Source: Bryoerythrophyllum caledonicum (lineage: Eukaryota; Streptophyta; Bryopsida; Pottiales; Pottiaceae). From it: a DNA stretch of 64,000 nucleotides. This document shows, one piece after another, positions 23,103 to 33,649 of this stretch; position 1 is the stretch's first letter; the number at the start of each line of letters is the position of its first letter. A model generated the notes under the pieces. The model was given only the letters and a program-made list of their open reading frames with translations. It had not been told where the DNA came from and made no database searches. The stretch lies in NCBI GenBank assembly GCA_963971425.1, contig OZ020519.1:20667397-20731396 (forward strand), written 5' to 3'. Both the position numbers and the translations under genes were made by a program.

Positions 23103-24579
23103 CTACTCTAGGATCCAAGAGTACGGTCTAATGGTTTGTTGATGGTATTCATGTCCTCCAAAAGGTTTCCCGTCCAAGTTCCGAGGTCGTGGGTGGGTCT
23201 ACACGAAGCACGGCCTAATTCGATCGGTGAGTGGGTGTTTCCAACACTCCTACTCCCGATTCTATTACGAGGATGGACTGACTCAACACCAAGACCCAAA
23301 AATTTCTTAGTGGTGGAGTTTTAGCTCGATGAAGCCGCCGAAGAATCCTATTAAGGACTACCCTTCAAGGGTAACGACAAAAAGCTAACCGAATTGAGGG
23401 ATGTCTCCACGAGCATCACCCCGTTGGAAAGCTGTCCCTCAACTGGCGCCACACGGTACAAATCCTTACTGTGGGGCTGACCTAGGCCTCAATTTGATAA
23501 AAGGTGGGGTTCCCTGGTATCCTGGTATCCCTCTTCCACCTTTTACCTCCTTGAACTAGGCATTACCCACTAGGAGGAAAACGACACAATCACGGGACGG
23601 CATGCAACAATGTGTGTATACAATGTTATCACTGTGAAGAAGACATACCTTGATGCATCTCCAGCCACCCTGTCACTGTTAGTTGAAGTCGACCGTGGAC
23701 CTAATCGCACTCTATCGGTGCTAAGGCCAACCAATAAGTCACATACAATGTTATAGAGGGGGATAACTTACCTTGAAGCAACTCCAGCCAATCCACTTGT
23801 TAGCACAAGATTCGTTGCATGCAATTTCGTGGTTGGCCAACCTAGTGGTTCTAAGGCAAGTGTTCCACACGGCTCAAGTGGGAAATCAGGGTTTCCTAAC
23901 CCAAGTGAGGTCACCACCTCCAAGTTGGTCCTATTTACTACTCGTGGTCCTAAAAAGAGGGTGTAGTGCACATACCGTACGCAGCGCTCCTTCCAATCAG
24001 CACCCCTACGTCTTGGATGCGTCCACGACTCCAACTCCCCACCAAGTGGCTCATTCACATACACATACGTTAACTTGCAACAATTAACTCAACTATTCCA
24101 GTTACACCAAGTTGTTCTTACCTTGGTGGTTAGTCAAGCGCGGGGGGAAGGAAGGGGCGCCCTTGTCCCATACCCGGGCACTTGCACCCTTCCCCTTCGA
24201 CCTAGGTGCTCACTGGAAATCCTTGTGGATTTCCGTGGGAGGGCCTCAACCTTTCACCCCTAGGCCCCTTGCTCAACTCAAGCCACAAGCCTAGAAGGGG
24301 ATCCCCCCAACACAAGGTGTTTTGTGGTTGGAGGGTCGGGAACTCCACACTGCCTTCTAGACCCCCACCTTTAAACACAACTTGGCATCCATGCACTCAC
24401 CATACTTCCAAACATTCACAAGTCATTCACCATCCAACAATAACTTAACCATTCATGAGTAAATTGGGCACTTACCTCAAGTTGCCCTATGTTGCTCCAT
24501 ATGCCATAAGGCTAATTGCGTTTGTACCCCTACATCCAACGATAGAACAATTAGCACAATCAAACCATGAACACGCCTC
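23103..24579 (-). other. Untranslated leader of gypsy G1 copy 2
   Basis: About 1.5 kb lies between the primer binding site and gag, collinear with 5196-6671 of copy 1. Short open frames are not recognisable, and no gene is called here. Confidence 0.75.
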
Positions 24580-24597
24580 CTCCCGGCAGACGCACCA
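24580..24597 (-). other. Primer binding site, gypsy G1 copy 2
   Basis: Read on the minus strand, TGGTGCGTCTGCCGGGAG lies three bases after the LTR end. From memory of plant tRNA sequences, it is fully complementary to the 3' end of tRNA-Gly(UCC), including the CCA tail. Many related plant gypsy elements use a tRNA-Asp-like site instead. Confidence 0.7.
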
Positions 24598-24600
24598 AAA

Positions 24601-27159
24601 TGTGAGCCAAATAAACCCCTCCTAGTGGGAAGCTTATCTTGAACACAAGATCCTACTTTGAGGGATTCAGCCCCTTGTTCAATCAACAATCAAGACATAC
24701 ATGCATACCTCCCATTTAGATCGCAGCGGTTCATGATGTGTTTAACGCAATGTTTTATCTATCATGAGTGCATTAGGGATGAATTATATCTTTGACTTAT
24801 TGCCGGACTTTGAACCTCTTTATCTTTTGCCTTATGGCTCCGTTTTCTATGTTTTTTTTTTGTATTCTTATTAGTTTTTCTTGCTTAACACGATGGCAGC
24901 CTTCAATTAACCATTTGATTCAATCCTAGACCCACAGCCAACGACCAGCAGTGTTCACTTAACATATGCATTCATTTAATATCATGCACTACACATTCAC
25001 ATGCATTCACACAAGTAATCCCATTCCAACCTTACTAATGACAATTAAACCACCAATTGGTTGAATTTATAACAAAACCCTAATCCTAGTGAAAATTTGG
25101 CAGCGCTTCCGCGTAGTGTTTTTAACTAGACAATTTAGGGTTCCTTCTCCACATGCAATCAAGAGAATAATGAATCAATTGGGAAAGGAAGAAGGCTCCC
25201 TGATCCCGCTCAATTCACCCTCTGCCGTGTTTGTGTTCGTTCTTGTGATTGTGGTCGTCTTCCTCTTCTTGGTGCTCTTCACTCTGCAGCCGATATCTTC
25301 GTCGTCACAACTCCGATCCGCACGTTCTTGATCTTGTTGGAAAGCCAACTTTCTAATCTATCTATTCCTAAAATCTTAGCTTAATACAACTAGAACTCCG
25401 TGACTGACGAGGGAAAAACCGAGGCCGCGTGGGATCCGCCGCCGGTTGCTCCAGCTGGTCGTCCTTGCTCCGCGGCTTGTATCTTCGTCTTCGCAGCTCC
25501 AAACCGCACGCTCTTGGGCTTGTTGGAAAGCCAACGCTCTGATCTCTCTCCACCCGAAAAATCAACTTGATTGGAGCAATACTCCGTGACTGACGAGGGA
25601 AAGACCGAGGACCTATGGGATCCGCCGCCGATCTTCTAGCTGGTCGCCCTCGCTCCACGGCTTGTATCTTTGTCGTCGCAGTCCCAAATCGCACGTTCTT
25701 GATCTTGTTGGAAAGCCAACGCTCTAATCTATCTACACCTTAAAGCTCAACTCGATTGGAGCAAAACTCCGTGACTGACAAGGAAAAAACCGAGGCCGTT
25801 TGAGATCCGCTGGTTGCCCTTGCTCCGCGGCTCGTATCTTCGTCTTCGCAGCTCCAAACCGCACGCTCTTGGGCTTGTTGGAAAGCCGACGCTCTGATCT
25901 ATCTACACCTAAAATCTTAAGTCGATTGGAGCAATACTCCGTGACTGAGAAGGAAAATACCGAGTCCGTGTGAGATCCGCCGCCGATCTTCGAGCTGGTC
26001 GCCCTCGCTCCACGGCTCGTATCTTTGTCGTCACAGCTCCAAATCGCACGCTCTTGGGCTTGTTGGAAAGCCGACGCTCTGATCTATCTACACCTAAAAT
26101 CTGAACTCGATTGGAGCAATACTCCGTGACTGAGAAGGGAATTACCGAGTCCGTGTGAGATCCGCCGCCGATCTTCCAGCTGGTCGCCCTCGCTCCACGG
26201 CTCGTATCTTTGTCGTCACAGCTCCAAATCGCACGTTCTTGGGCTCGTTGGGAAGCCGACGCTCTGATCTATCTACGCTCAAATTTTCGTGATCATTGAT
26301 TCAAAACTCTAGCCCACACGAGGGGAAACACCGAGGCCTACCTCTTCTCTCTCTCCACACACCTCTCGGTTCCTAACTCTCTCTACCAATTTCCTAACTT
26401 CCACGGTTCGAATGCACGACCTCCAAGGGGGTAACCCCAAGGCCCTTGCTCCCTTCTTGTTCCCAAGGTCGTTCCCTTCGTCGTTCACAGCCGCCAATTT
26501 TGGGTGGGCACATTAATGGTCACACTAAACAATAGTAACTAAAAAACTAAAAAATCACTAGCCACCCTTGCATTTAACACAAGTGGGTGTCCCACTAACC
26601 AAGGAATATCTAAATCTAACCTTTGACTCCATGCCACATGTGTGTGCATGATCTCAATAAGTGAGCCTCTAAACTAATTTCAACGATGCAAATACTACCT
26701 AATTAGCCTAGATTGAATTCCCCTTGTTTTGGGTTATGGCTAATTTGCCAAATGATGGTGAGGGTTTTTTCCCCAAGCCTTTGGGTCCCTTAAACTATTT
26801 TTTCCTCTTCCCTTTTCTTTGAGGCTCTTTGATTTTTTCCTTCTTCCTTCTTTTCTCCTTCTCACCATTTTTCCCTCCTTCCTATTGTTTTGGTTTTCTC
26901 CATCTTTTCTTATTTTTTTTTCTTTTTGTTTTCTTCTATTCTTTTAATTTTTTTTCTTTATTTTTTGGTTATCTTCCTAAAACTTCCGGTTACCACAATG
27001 TGGCTCCCACTGATGATTTAGTGCACGGAAGGCTTAATTGGTCAATCCAATCGAAAACCAAGAACTAACCAATGGGATAACCCATTTTCACTACTAGTTA
27101 ACCCTTATGGACGCGATGCGCGGTCCATTCAACCTCGTGGGCCGGTTTTGCGGCTCACA
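24601..27159 (-). repeat. 5' LTR of gypsy G1 copy 2
   Basis: This LTR is identical in length (2559 bases) to the 3' LTR, with about three differences by eye. It is followed on the right by the second GGTGG of the target duplication and then by the remaining codons of the hAT transposase. Confidence 0.95.
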
Positions 27160-27164
27160 GGTGG

Positions 27165-27604
27165 CCCGTCCACCGAAGGAGTGCGCAGATCGGGCCGTTT
27201 GAATAATTAAAGGACAAGAAAAGTAACTACATATATGTATGCAAAATCAAGAGAGTTGTGATAATTCATAGAAGAAGCTAGGAGAGAAAAAGGTTTCTTA
27301 GATAACTACAAGATATTACTTGGTTTGGAAGTATGAGATTAGGGAATTGTTGTTTTATCGTGAAACTTTTTAATGTGATAAACAGATTTTTCTTCCAGAC
27401 ATTAAGGCCTACCCGCTGAATGATGCAAGGGCGTGGACGCCTACATGAGGGGCGGGGACGTCTCCGCCCGTCATGGTGACGTCCCCGCCCCTCATGGAGA
27501 CATCCTCGCCCTAGTGTCGCGGTGGCGTGACACGTCCGTATGTGACGTGGCGATCACAGTAAAAATTTCTTACTTGCAAAAAGTTATAGGGCGCACTTTG
27601 GGCA
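27165..27604 (+). mobile_element. hAT DNA transposon, right part
   Basis: After the GGTGG duplication the hAT reading frame continues in phase for about 15 codons (PSTEGVRRSGRLNN) to a TAA at 27208-27210. Then come ~220 AT-rich bases and a GACGTC-rich subterminal array (about 27430-27545) like the one in the left arm. The right limit near 27604 is set by an imperfect inverted-repeat match (GGGCGCACTTTGGG) and by the start of sequence related to the LTR-like unit. Confidence 0.7.
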
Positions 27605-30300
27605 AACCGTCCGTTCGTGCCGTCCGGACCGCCCGTCCGGTTGTCCCGTCTAATCACCTCAACCCGTCCGTTATGACAGCCCTGGGGGAAGCCAGCTCCG
27701 GAAGCAGCCTCCACCAGCACTCCGGAGGGCCGGAAGGCCCCAAAGAGACCTCGGAGGAAGGAACCCGAGACGGAGAGTCCCGGCATCCATAGCTCCTCTG
27801 TATCGTCCGGAGAAGACAAGTCTGGACCCTCAGAAGGGACCAGCCGGAAGAAGAGGAAGGTGGACCGAGACGACTCCAAGGGTCAGCTCAAGCTGATGGA
27901 GGAGCTCACTCGCGACATTCGCTGGAGGGTTGGTCTCCTTAAGGAGACCAACTACATCATCACCACCAGCATGGAGCAGATCTTCCGGAGCCTGGGTGTG
28001 GAACGACTGGAGGACGCCATCCACAAGGCGCAGGAACTCCGGAGCCGTGAGGTGGGCACAAAGGCGTTGCACACCCAGATTGCGTCTCAGTACAAGGCCA
28101 GCAATGAAATGGAGAGGAAGACGAAGCAGTACTTGGCAGAGGCAGCTGTGGCGGTGACGGCTCGGAAACTGGCCGAGGAAAAGGCCAACGCTTCTGCAGC
28201 GGCCTTACTGGAAGTCCGGGCCTTTCTGGACATTCCGGTCGACGTGGTCAACCGAAGCCGGCTCTTCACCGAGCTAGTGGAGAAGAAGGAGAAGGTCACC
28301 CGGGCCAACATCATCCGATTTCTCCTTGACCAGGCGGACAAGATGGGAAGGACTTGGGAGCAGATGAAGCAGCTGGTCGACAACATTCTCGTCGAGTTCC
28401 GGGAAGAACCAGCAGCATCTGGATCGGAAGGCACCCCGACCACAACCCGGATAGCAGCCACTCCGGAACCATCGACCAAGACCACCCCGGCACCGGGAAC
28501 CTCCGCGAATCCGGAGTCCCTGGACACTCCGCCACGGACGCCGACGGAGGGAATCATACCCCCTAATCCGAGCACCAGCGAGATCTTGAAGACGCTTCCG
28601 GATCTCCTGTCGCCACCCACTATGCGGCTTCCAGATCCTCCATCAGAGGGCGGCCTTCCAGCTGCTCCAAGATCTATGTCACGGAGGTTGGCACCCGGAG
28701 CCAGGAGTCCGTCCGGAAGCTACAGGGACTTGGTCTAAGAGACCGGGTCAGCTTCCGCGGCAGGTACACCAGCACCTCCGCTTCCGGAAGGATCTCAGGC
28801 CCAGCCCTCTCCACCACCGGACACCAAGACTCTAGTGGTGGTTGTTCCCTTACCAGCCGGCCCGTCCAACAGGAAGACCAACCTTTCACCAGCGGTTTCA
28901 AAGAAGACATAGGGTAAGGCGCGCGTTCCGGTGGAGATCTCCCCATCCCGCTGGAGTGGGAGAAATCGGGGCCCTGGAGCTCCCACTTAGGACTTGTTAG
29001 AATCTATGTTCTATTCTTTTTTTCTCTGGGTTAGAGTCCGGATCCGCAGCGACTAATGATGGGGCCCCAAGTGTACCCGGCTGCTCACCGGAATCAATAG
29101 CCAGTTTTTGTAGTTAGAATAGAAATTCCGGAAGCCGGAACTATTTTGAGATTTTAGGATCTGAGATCCGATCTGGGACTTTTCCGGATTTCTCGGATCT
29201 TTTAGATAAGATCTAGCGGATTTTCCGTAGGCATGGGTAGAAGGAAATCTGAATTTAGAGAATTCAAAGAGTACTTAGTAGAGTGGTTTTGGGCAAAACC
29301 TCTTATCTTGTATTCTCCCTTAGTAATACACACTAACTCTTTTGGACCAGTCTTGCTATCTTGTACATATGGGTGGTGTGTGGACCTTTGTGGGTGTCAG
29401 ATCCATTCTTGTAGGTAGGGTTGCGTAAAAGTATTTTCCGTTTGAGTGTGTCTCACTGTTTTGCCGGAGGGGGAAGCCGTTAAGGTAGGTGTCAGGAGAT
29501 CGCCCGGGAGAGCTGGAGAGAACTATTGCAAAGGTGTTCCTGGTAGTCACCAGGGTCCGGAAGTAGTCAGGAGAGGAGGAGATGACGTGCAGAGGTGTTC
29601 CTAGGGATCTCTAGTTGCGGTAGGAACCGTGTCAAACTGGATTCCGGTCAACACCGGAATTCTCCCCTACGATAGAAAAAAAGCCTGGCATCATTACCTA
29701 GAACGGAATAACCATAGTGAAACGGTGAGTCTCCACTCTGGAAAATTACCACCATACCCTCCGGAATGTCGTTGTAGCCGGATTAGTCTCTGTGTGACCG
29801 CATCCGGAAGGTCTTCCGGATGTCGTGAGAGCCGACGTCCGGCAGCAGCAATCAAATTACCAGTTAGCATAGTAGGGAGAGTGGTGTTCGGTCACTATAA
29901 GCTCCGGACAGTGGGTGCCTAGCCACTTTAAGTCACAGGGCAGTGGGAAACCCTGCCACTTACACAAAACAGGGTTAGTTTACTTCGGCCACTCGCTTAA
30001 AAACTCCGGAGACTGTTTGAGGAGGAACAAAGATAAATTAAACTACCTTCCAGATTTCCGGAACCTACTCTTTGGAAACCACTATAAGTTATCCAGATTC
30101 CGGAAGAACCCGGATCTAACCACATTAAGTAAAGACTATAGCTAACCCTAAACAAATTGCTTTGTTAAGTTAGTAATCCGGAGTATTGGAAAGAAGATAT
30201 TTAGGTCTCTATGGGAACGAAATTGGAGCGGTTACTTTGGGAAGCTCTTAGTGACGATTAGGGGCATTCCGGAGGAATACTGTCTCTACGAACTGCAACA
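27605..30300 (+). mobile_element. Outer LTR-like unit, right part
   Basis: This is the remaining part of the unit that starts at 1430. It contains an open frame (27860-28738, coding character from about 27690) whose Lys/Arg-rich, coiled-coil and Pro-rich segments correspond to residues of about 260-560 of the copy at 31662; both share an xPVDxVNRSxLFT block. A 1.3-kb 3' tail dense in TCCGGA follows and aligns with 33650-34989. The end is AACTGCAACA at 30300, followed by CCTTC, the duplication seen at 1425. It is broken by the nested insertions and by a few other breaks. Confidence 0.65.
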
Positions 30301-30481
30301 CCTTCGTATGTAGTAGTTTCAATACGTAAATACAATTTACTATATTGCAAGAGAATGTAACGACGAATGATGAGTAGTTGAACTATGTTACCGGTCACGT
30401 GGAGGCAATACAATGAGAAATTGTGATCTGTGAGATTTTTTTACAGTGAATTTATAACCTATTCTTCATGGTGTCCATTAG

Positions 30482-30762
30482 GTTCCGATGCGAGTGTTTT
30501 TGTACCAGCAAGCACAAAAGACAAGCAGGTCGAAGGCAAGAAAGACAATTTCGTTCCGCAAAAACATGTTGTCATCTGTCGTCTCCAAAAGGATCATCGA
30601 TTTATTTACAACCAATTGGCCGGTAAGGTTGTCCATGTCGAAGAAAATGCGGGCCGTAGTCGTAGAGGAAAAAGAACCAAAGCGACTGCACAAGTTCAAC
30701 TCCGGAAGAATAAATATGCGAACATGATGCCACCGTCCATTCTGTCTCCGAAGAGGGACCAG
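30482..30762 (+). pseudogene. Internal exon of the same unrecognised host gene
   Basis: A CCATTAG acceptor precedes, and a CAG|GTATAT donor follows, a 281-base open segment. It continues the phase left at 1385 (split Gly codon, then SDASVFVPASTKDKQ). The product is basic and lacks a motif I recognise (segments such as KHVVICRLQKDHRFIYNQ and RRGKRTKATAQVQLRKN). It ends in phase 0. A nearby alternative acceptor at 30820 would give a stop after one codon; the acceptor at 35115 would give a longer product. Because the upstream exons carry breaks, I treat the whole locus as a pseudogene, but this exon itself is intact. Confidence 0.45.
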
Positions 30763-31129
30763 GTATATTTTTCCTAACAAATATCCAGATAGTGGCAGAG
30801 GTAGTTAAGTATAATTTCAGGGATAGCCAAACGAGACTAAAATGTCAAAGAAGCTCGTAGCTGTGGATGAATTGTAAGAACTGTACTTTTATATGGACAA
30901 AGTTGGAGATCGTATATGGTTGAAGAGCCTATAATAGAATAAAGATATATAACCGGGGTGATTGATGCATTGCTATGGGGATCCAAAAGGCATTTGCATC
31001 TGATACTGAAAATATGTGCGTTTTTGAGCTTTACGTGATCAAGCCAACATACTATAGTAAGCATAGAGCTTCGCTCATTTATTTCTAAAGACATGTGCTC
31101 ACAATGTCATTGCACTTTTCGGATTCATT
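30763..31129. other. Candidate intron sequence before the second LTR-like unit
   Basis: AT-rich unique sequence with no coding signal. It is read as the left part of an intron (30763-35115) that received the second LTR-like copy. Confidence 0.35.
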
Positions 31130-31661
31130 AGATTAACGATCCAGTGAATGTGAGCAAGGAAGTTTGGATAATTGAGGGAATCCATTCCCACAAGGTTCCG
31201 GAAGTTAGCCTAAAAATCTAGCAAAAACAAAAAAAAATTTAATGATAGAATGTTAGAATGGTAGGTTTGGACCTTAGAATATATAAATAAGAAATAAGAA
31301 AACCTAGGGGTAGCCAAGGTCCTTAAAAGCGCCTAGGAATTGCCATAAATCCAAGGGATTCGGAACCTGCCGGAAGCATCCGAAACCGGAAGAAAACCGG
31401 AACCGGAAGTCACCTGGATCCAAAACCGGTCACGAGCCGGAACTGCCATCATGACCATAACGGCCCTCCGTACACCGCCGAAAAGTATGAAAGCAAGAAG
31501 CAAAGTGTGGCTCCACACTTCTTGGCTTACTCTCTTCCCTCCAATCTTGCGCCTTGCTTTCTTGATTTCCCTAGAACGGAAGTGTTCCCAGTAGAGAGAG
31601 TGTGTGGTGGGGACAGTGCGTGCAGGTGGTACCAGAGAGACTGTGAGAAATTTCTGCAGAG

Positions 31662-33641
31662 ATGGCGGAAGGAGAACCTTCCCGGGCTACTCGAGGTACG
31701 ACGACGCAATCGGCGGTTCAGCGGGTAGTCCCAATTATACCGACAAACCTGGAGGAGCAGGCCGTCCTCGAACACTACCTCACCAACATGGGCTGCCGCG
31801 GGCTTCTCGACGTTGCGTGGGGTGCGAAGGAGGCGAAGCTGGTGGTAGAGTTACTCGGTGAACCGGACAACCAATACGACGGCACCATACGAGCTCACCC
31901 CGAGACATGGGGTATTCCGGAGTGGCAGCGTACCTACTCTTTCAGTAGCGGGACCGTCAAGACAACGGAGCGGAACGACGACGTCCTCGGAGACGAGTTC
32001 ACAAAGCTAGCCGACCCCAAGGAAGGCTACAGTACCGACGACCTCCGGCATCAAGACGCGCAAATTGTGGTAAGATTCTTGAACCCGATCTTTCACCCGG
32101 AGAAACCTAAACGGGTGGTGTCTAAATGGGCCACCACCATCCTAGGTTCAATGAGGGAGAAATTTAGTGTAGATTGGGCCTCGCTTATGAGTGAGATGAT
32201 CAACCGGATGGTGAGAGGGCTCCAGAAGTCAAAGAGGGCCGGCACCCCTCTTCCCTCGTACCTCACTCACCTCTACGTACAACACGATGTGCTTACCCCG
32301 GATGAGCAAGATGCATATGAATTGCTGCTGGAGATCCAGAACTATGGCGGTCCGGAACCGAGAGACGACAACGAGGTTGGGGAGGACGCAGAGACTTCCT
32401 TGCCCGAGACAGTTCCGCAAACCCGGAAGAGGAGCCGATCTGTACCGCGGGAGTTGACACCGGGACCATCTACATCGATTCAGCCAACGGGTGAGCAACC
32501 TCCGCGAGATCCCAGGCCCGCCCCACGTGAAGGTCGCATTCCTCCGGCGGAGCCCCCGCACCTTGTTGGACTCGACAGGCCCGACCTACTGGAGCTCATT
32601 CAGCACGCAAGTTGGCGGGCGGCGATCGTGTGCCAATCCGAAGCACGATTACGAGAAGTCTTGGACGGCATCCGGCGGGAGCTGGAGGTGGAGAGGGTCG
32701 TGGAGATGCCGACAGCGATCCAAGACCTGCAGAAGAACACGCTCCGACTCCAAGCCTTAGAGATCCAACAGGTTGCTATCATCCGGAGTCGAGACAAGTT
32801 TGCAACCACATGTGATGAGACTTTTACGGCGTTGACAGCATCCAGGAAGAAGCTGAAGGAAGCGGAAGATCGAGCAGACGCTGCCGCACAGGCCTTGACA
32901 GAGGTACGCGCAGCATTAGCCTTTCCGGTTGACACTGTCAACCGCAGTCTTCTCTTCACAGATCAGCTGGAGAAGGAGGGCAAACTCAACCCAATCCAGA
33001 TCATACGGTCTTTGGACGACCACGGCAAGAAGATGGAGAAGACATGGAGTCGGATGCAGGAACTGGTGGCCAACCTACCCACTCAGGGACCGGAGAACCG
33101 GAGCACCCAAGCACCGGATGACATCGCAGTTCCGGTCCGAATCCGGACGTCTCCGGACGAACCCGGACCTTCGAGCGTACACTCGGTGGCTTCCGGGAAG
33201 CAGACGGAGACCCTGACTCCGTCGGAGCCTGCTGTACCCATGACTTGCAGCCCTCCCGACAACCCGAACCCCGGTACTAGAAGGCACTGGACGGAGTTAC
33301 TACCGGAGGTAAGTCAGGACGAAACCCCTTCTCCCATCCGGCCTGCACCTACTCCTCCCTCATCAGGTCGACGGAAGTCCACTCTACCACTCGCTAGGCG
33401 TTTGGCGACGGATCTTCCTAGTCCCAGAGCCGAATTCCAAGGCTTTGCTGAAGTTCCGGAGACTATTGTGGTGGATTCCACCTCCGAGCCCCCTCCACCG
33501 GCAGCATCACAGCCTCCAACTTCCGGAGCCGGATCACAAGACCTTCCGGCAGCCTCTACACCCCAGCGGAGGAGGGCCGGCAAGGCCAAGGCAGAAGCAT
33601 CGACAAGGCACACCAGTCCAAGATTCAAGAACATTGGATAA
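31662..33641 (+). CDS. 659-residue protein of the LTR-like unit, function unknown
   Basis: The ATG at 31662 opens an uninterrupted frame to a TAA at 33639. Residues about 25-230 form a compact helical-looking domain shared with the copy at 1959 (NMGCRGLLDVAWG, then NPIFHPEKPKRVVSKWA, then LPSYLTHLY). In general organisation it recalls the N-terminal domains of accessory proteins of plant transposons, but I cannot assign a family. Residues about 235-330 are charged and Pro-rich. Residues about 330-480 are a predicted coiled coil ending in FPVDTVNRSLLFT. The rest is Ser/Pro-rich with a basic tail. There is no zinc knuckle and no enzyme motif. A gag-like or transposon accessory role is possible; a host gene is less likely given the repeated copies. 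Confidence 0.6.
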   Translation: MAEGEPSRATRGTTTQSAVQRVVPIIPTNLEEQAVLEHYLTNMGCRGLLDVAWGAKEAKLVVELLGEPDNQYDGTIRAHPETWGIPEWQRTYSFSSGTVKTTERNDDVLGDEFTKLADPKEGYSTDDLRHQDAQIVVRFLNPIFHPEKPKRVVSKWATTILGSMREKFSVDWASLMSEMINRMVRGLQKSKRAGTPLPSYLTHLYVQHDVLTPDEQDAYELLLEIQNYGGPEPRDDNEVGEDAETSLPETVPQTRKRSRSVPRELTPGPSTSIQPTGEQPPRDPRPAPREGRIPPAEPPHLVGLDRPDLLELIQHASWRAAIVCQSEARLREVLDGIRRELEVERVVEMPTAIQDLQKNTLRLQALEIQQVAIIRSRDKFATTCDETFTALTASRKKLKEAEDRADAAAQALTEVRAALAFPVDTVNRSLLFTDQLEKEGKLNPIQIIRSLDDHGKKMEKTWSRMQELVANLPTQGPENRSTQAPDDIAVPVRIRTSPDEPGPSSVHSVASGKQTETLTPSEPAVPMTCSPPDNPNPGTRRHWTELLPEVSQDETPSPIRPAPTPPSSGRRKSTLPLARRLATDLPSPRAEFQGFAEVPETIVVDSTSEPPPPAASQPPTSGAGSQDLPAASTPQRRRAGKAKAEASTRHTSPRFKNIG

Positions 33642-33649
33642 CCCCCTTA

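Larger units (their letters stand above)
14271..27159 (-). mobile_element. Whole-looking Ty3/gypsy element, family G1 (copy 2)
   Basis: This 12,889-base minus-strand element has two 2559-base LTRs (24601-27159 as 5', 14271-16829 as 3'). A primer binding site and a 1.5-kb leader are followed by a single polyprotein frame of 2042 residues. The 5-bp duplication GGTGG is intact at 14266-14270 and 27160-27164. I count about three differences between the LTRs, so insertion was very recent. Order protease, RT, RNase H, integrase and absence of a chromodomain place it in the Tat/Athila-like side of Ty3/gypsy. It looks whole and lies within the last codons of the hAT transposase gene. Confidence 0.95.
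1386..30481 (+). other. 29-kb candidate intron filled with nested transposons
   Basis: The donor at 1386 (AG|GTATGT) leaves the upstream frame in phase 1. The acceptor ending at 30481 (CCATTAG) opens a 281-base exon that continues in exactly that phase, giving a Gly codon split across the junction. Everything between the two is insertion DNA except about 1386-1429 and 30301-30481. The outermost insertion has matching CCTTC duplications at 1425-1429 and 30301-30305, so removing it would leave an intron of only about 220 bases. The exon join is inferred from phase and splice consensus; no transcript was available. Confidence 0.5.

Noticed and set aside
30821-30826. ATTTCAG acceptor that would end the host protein after one codon
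   Set aside because: Possible, but the acceptor at 35115 gives a longer in-phase exon; neither is proven, so this is only mentioned as an alternative.
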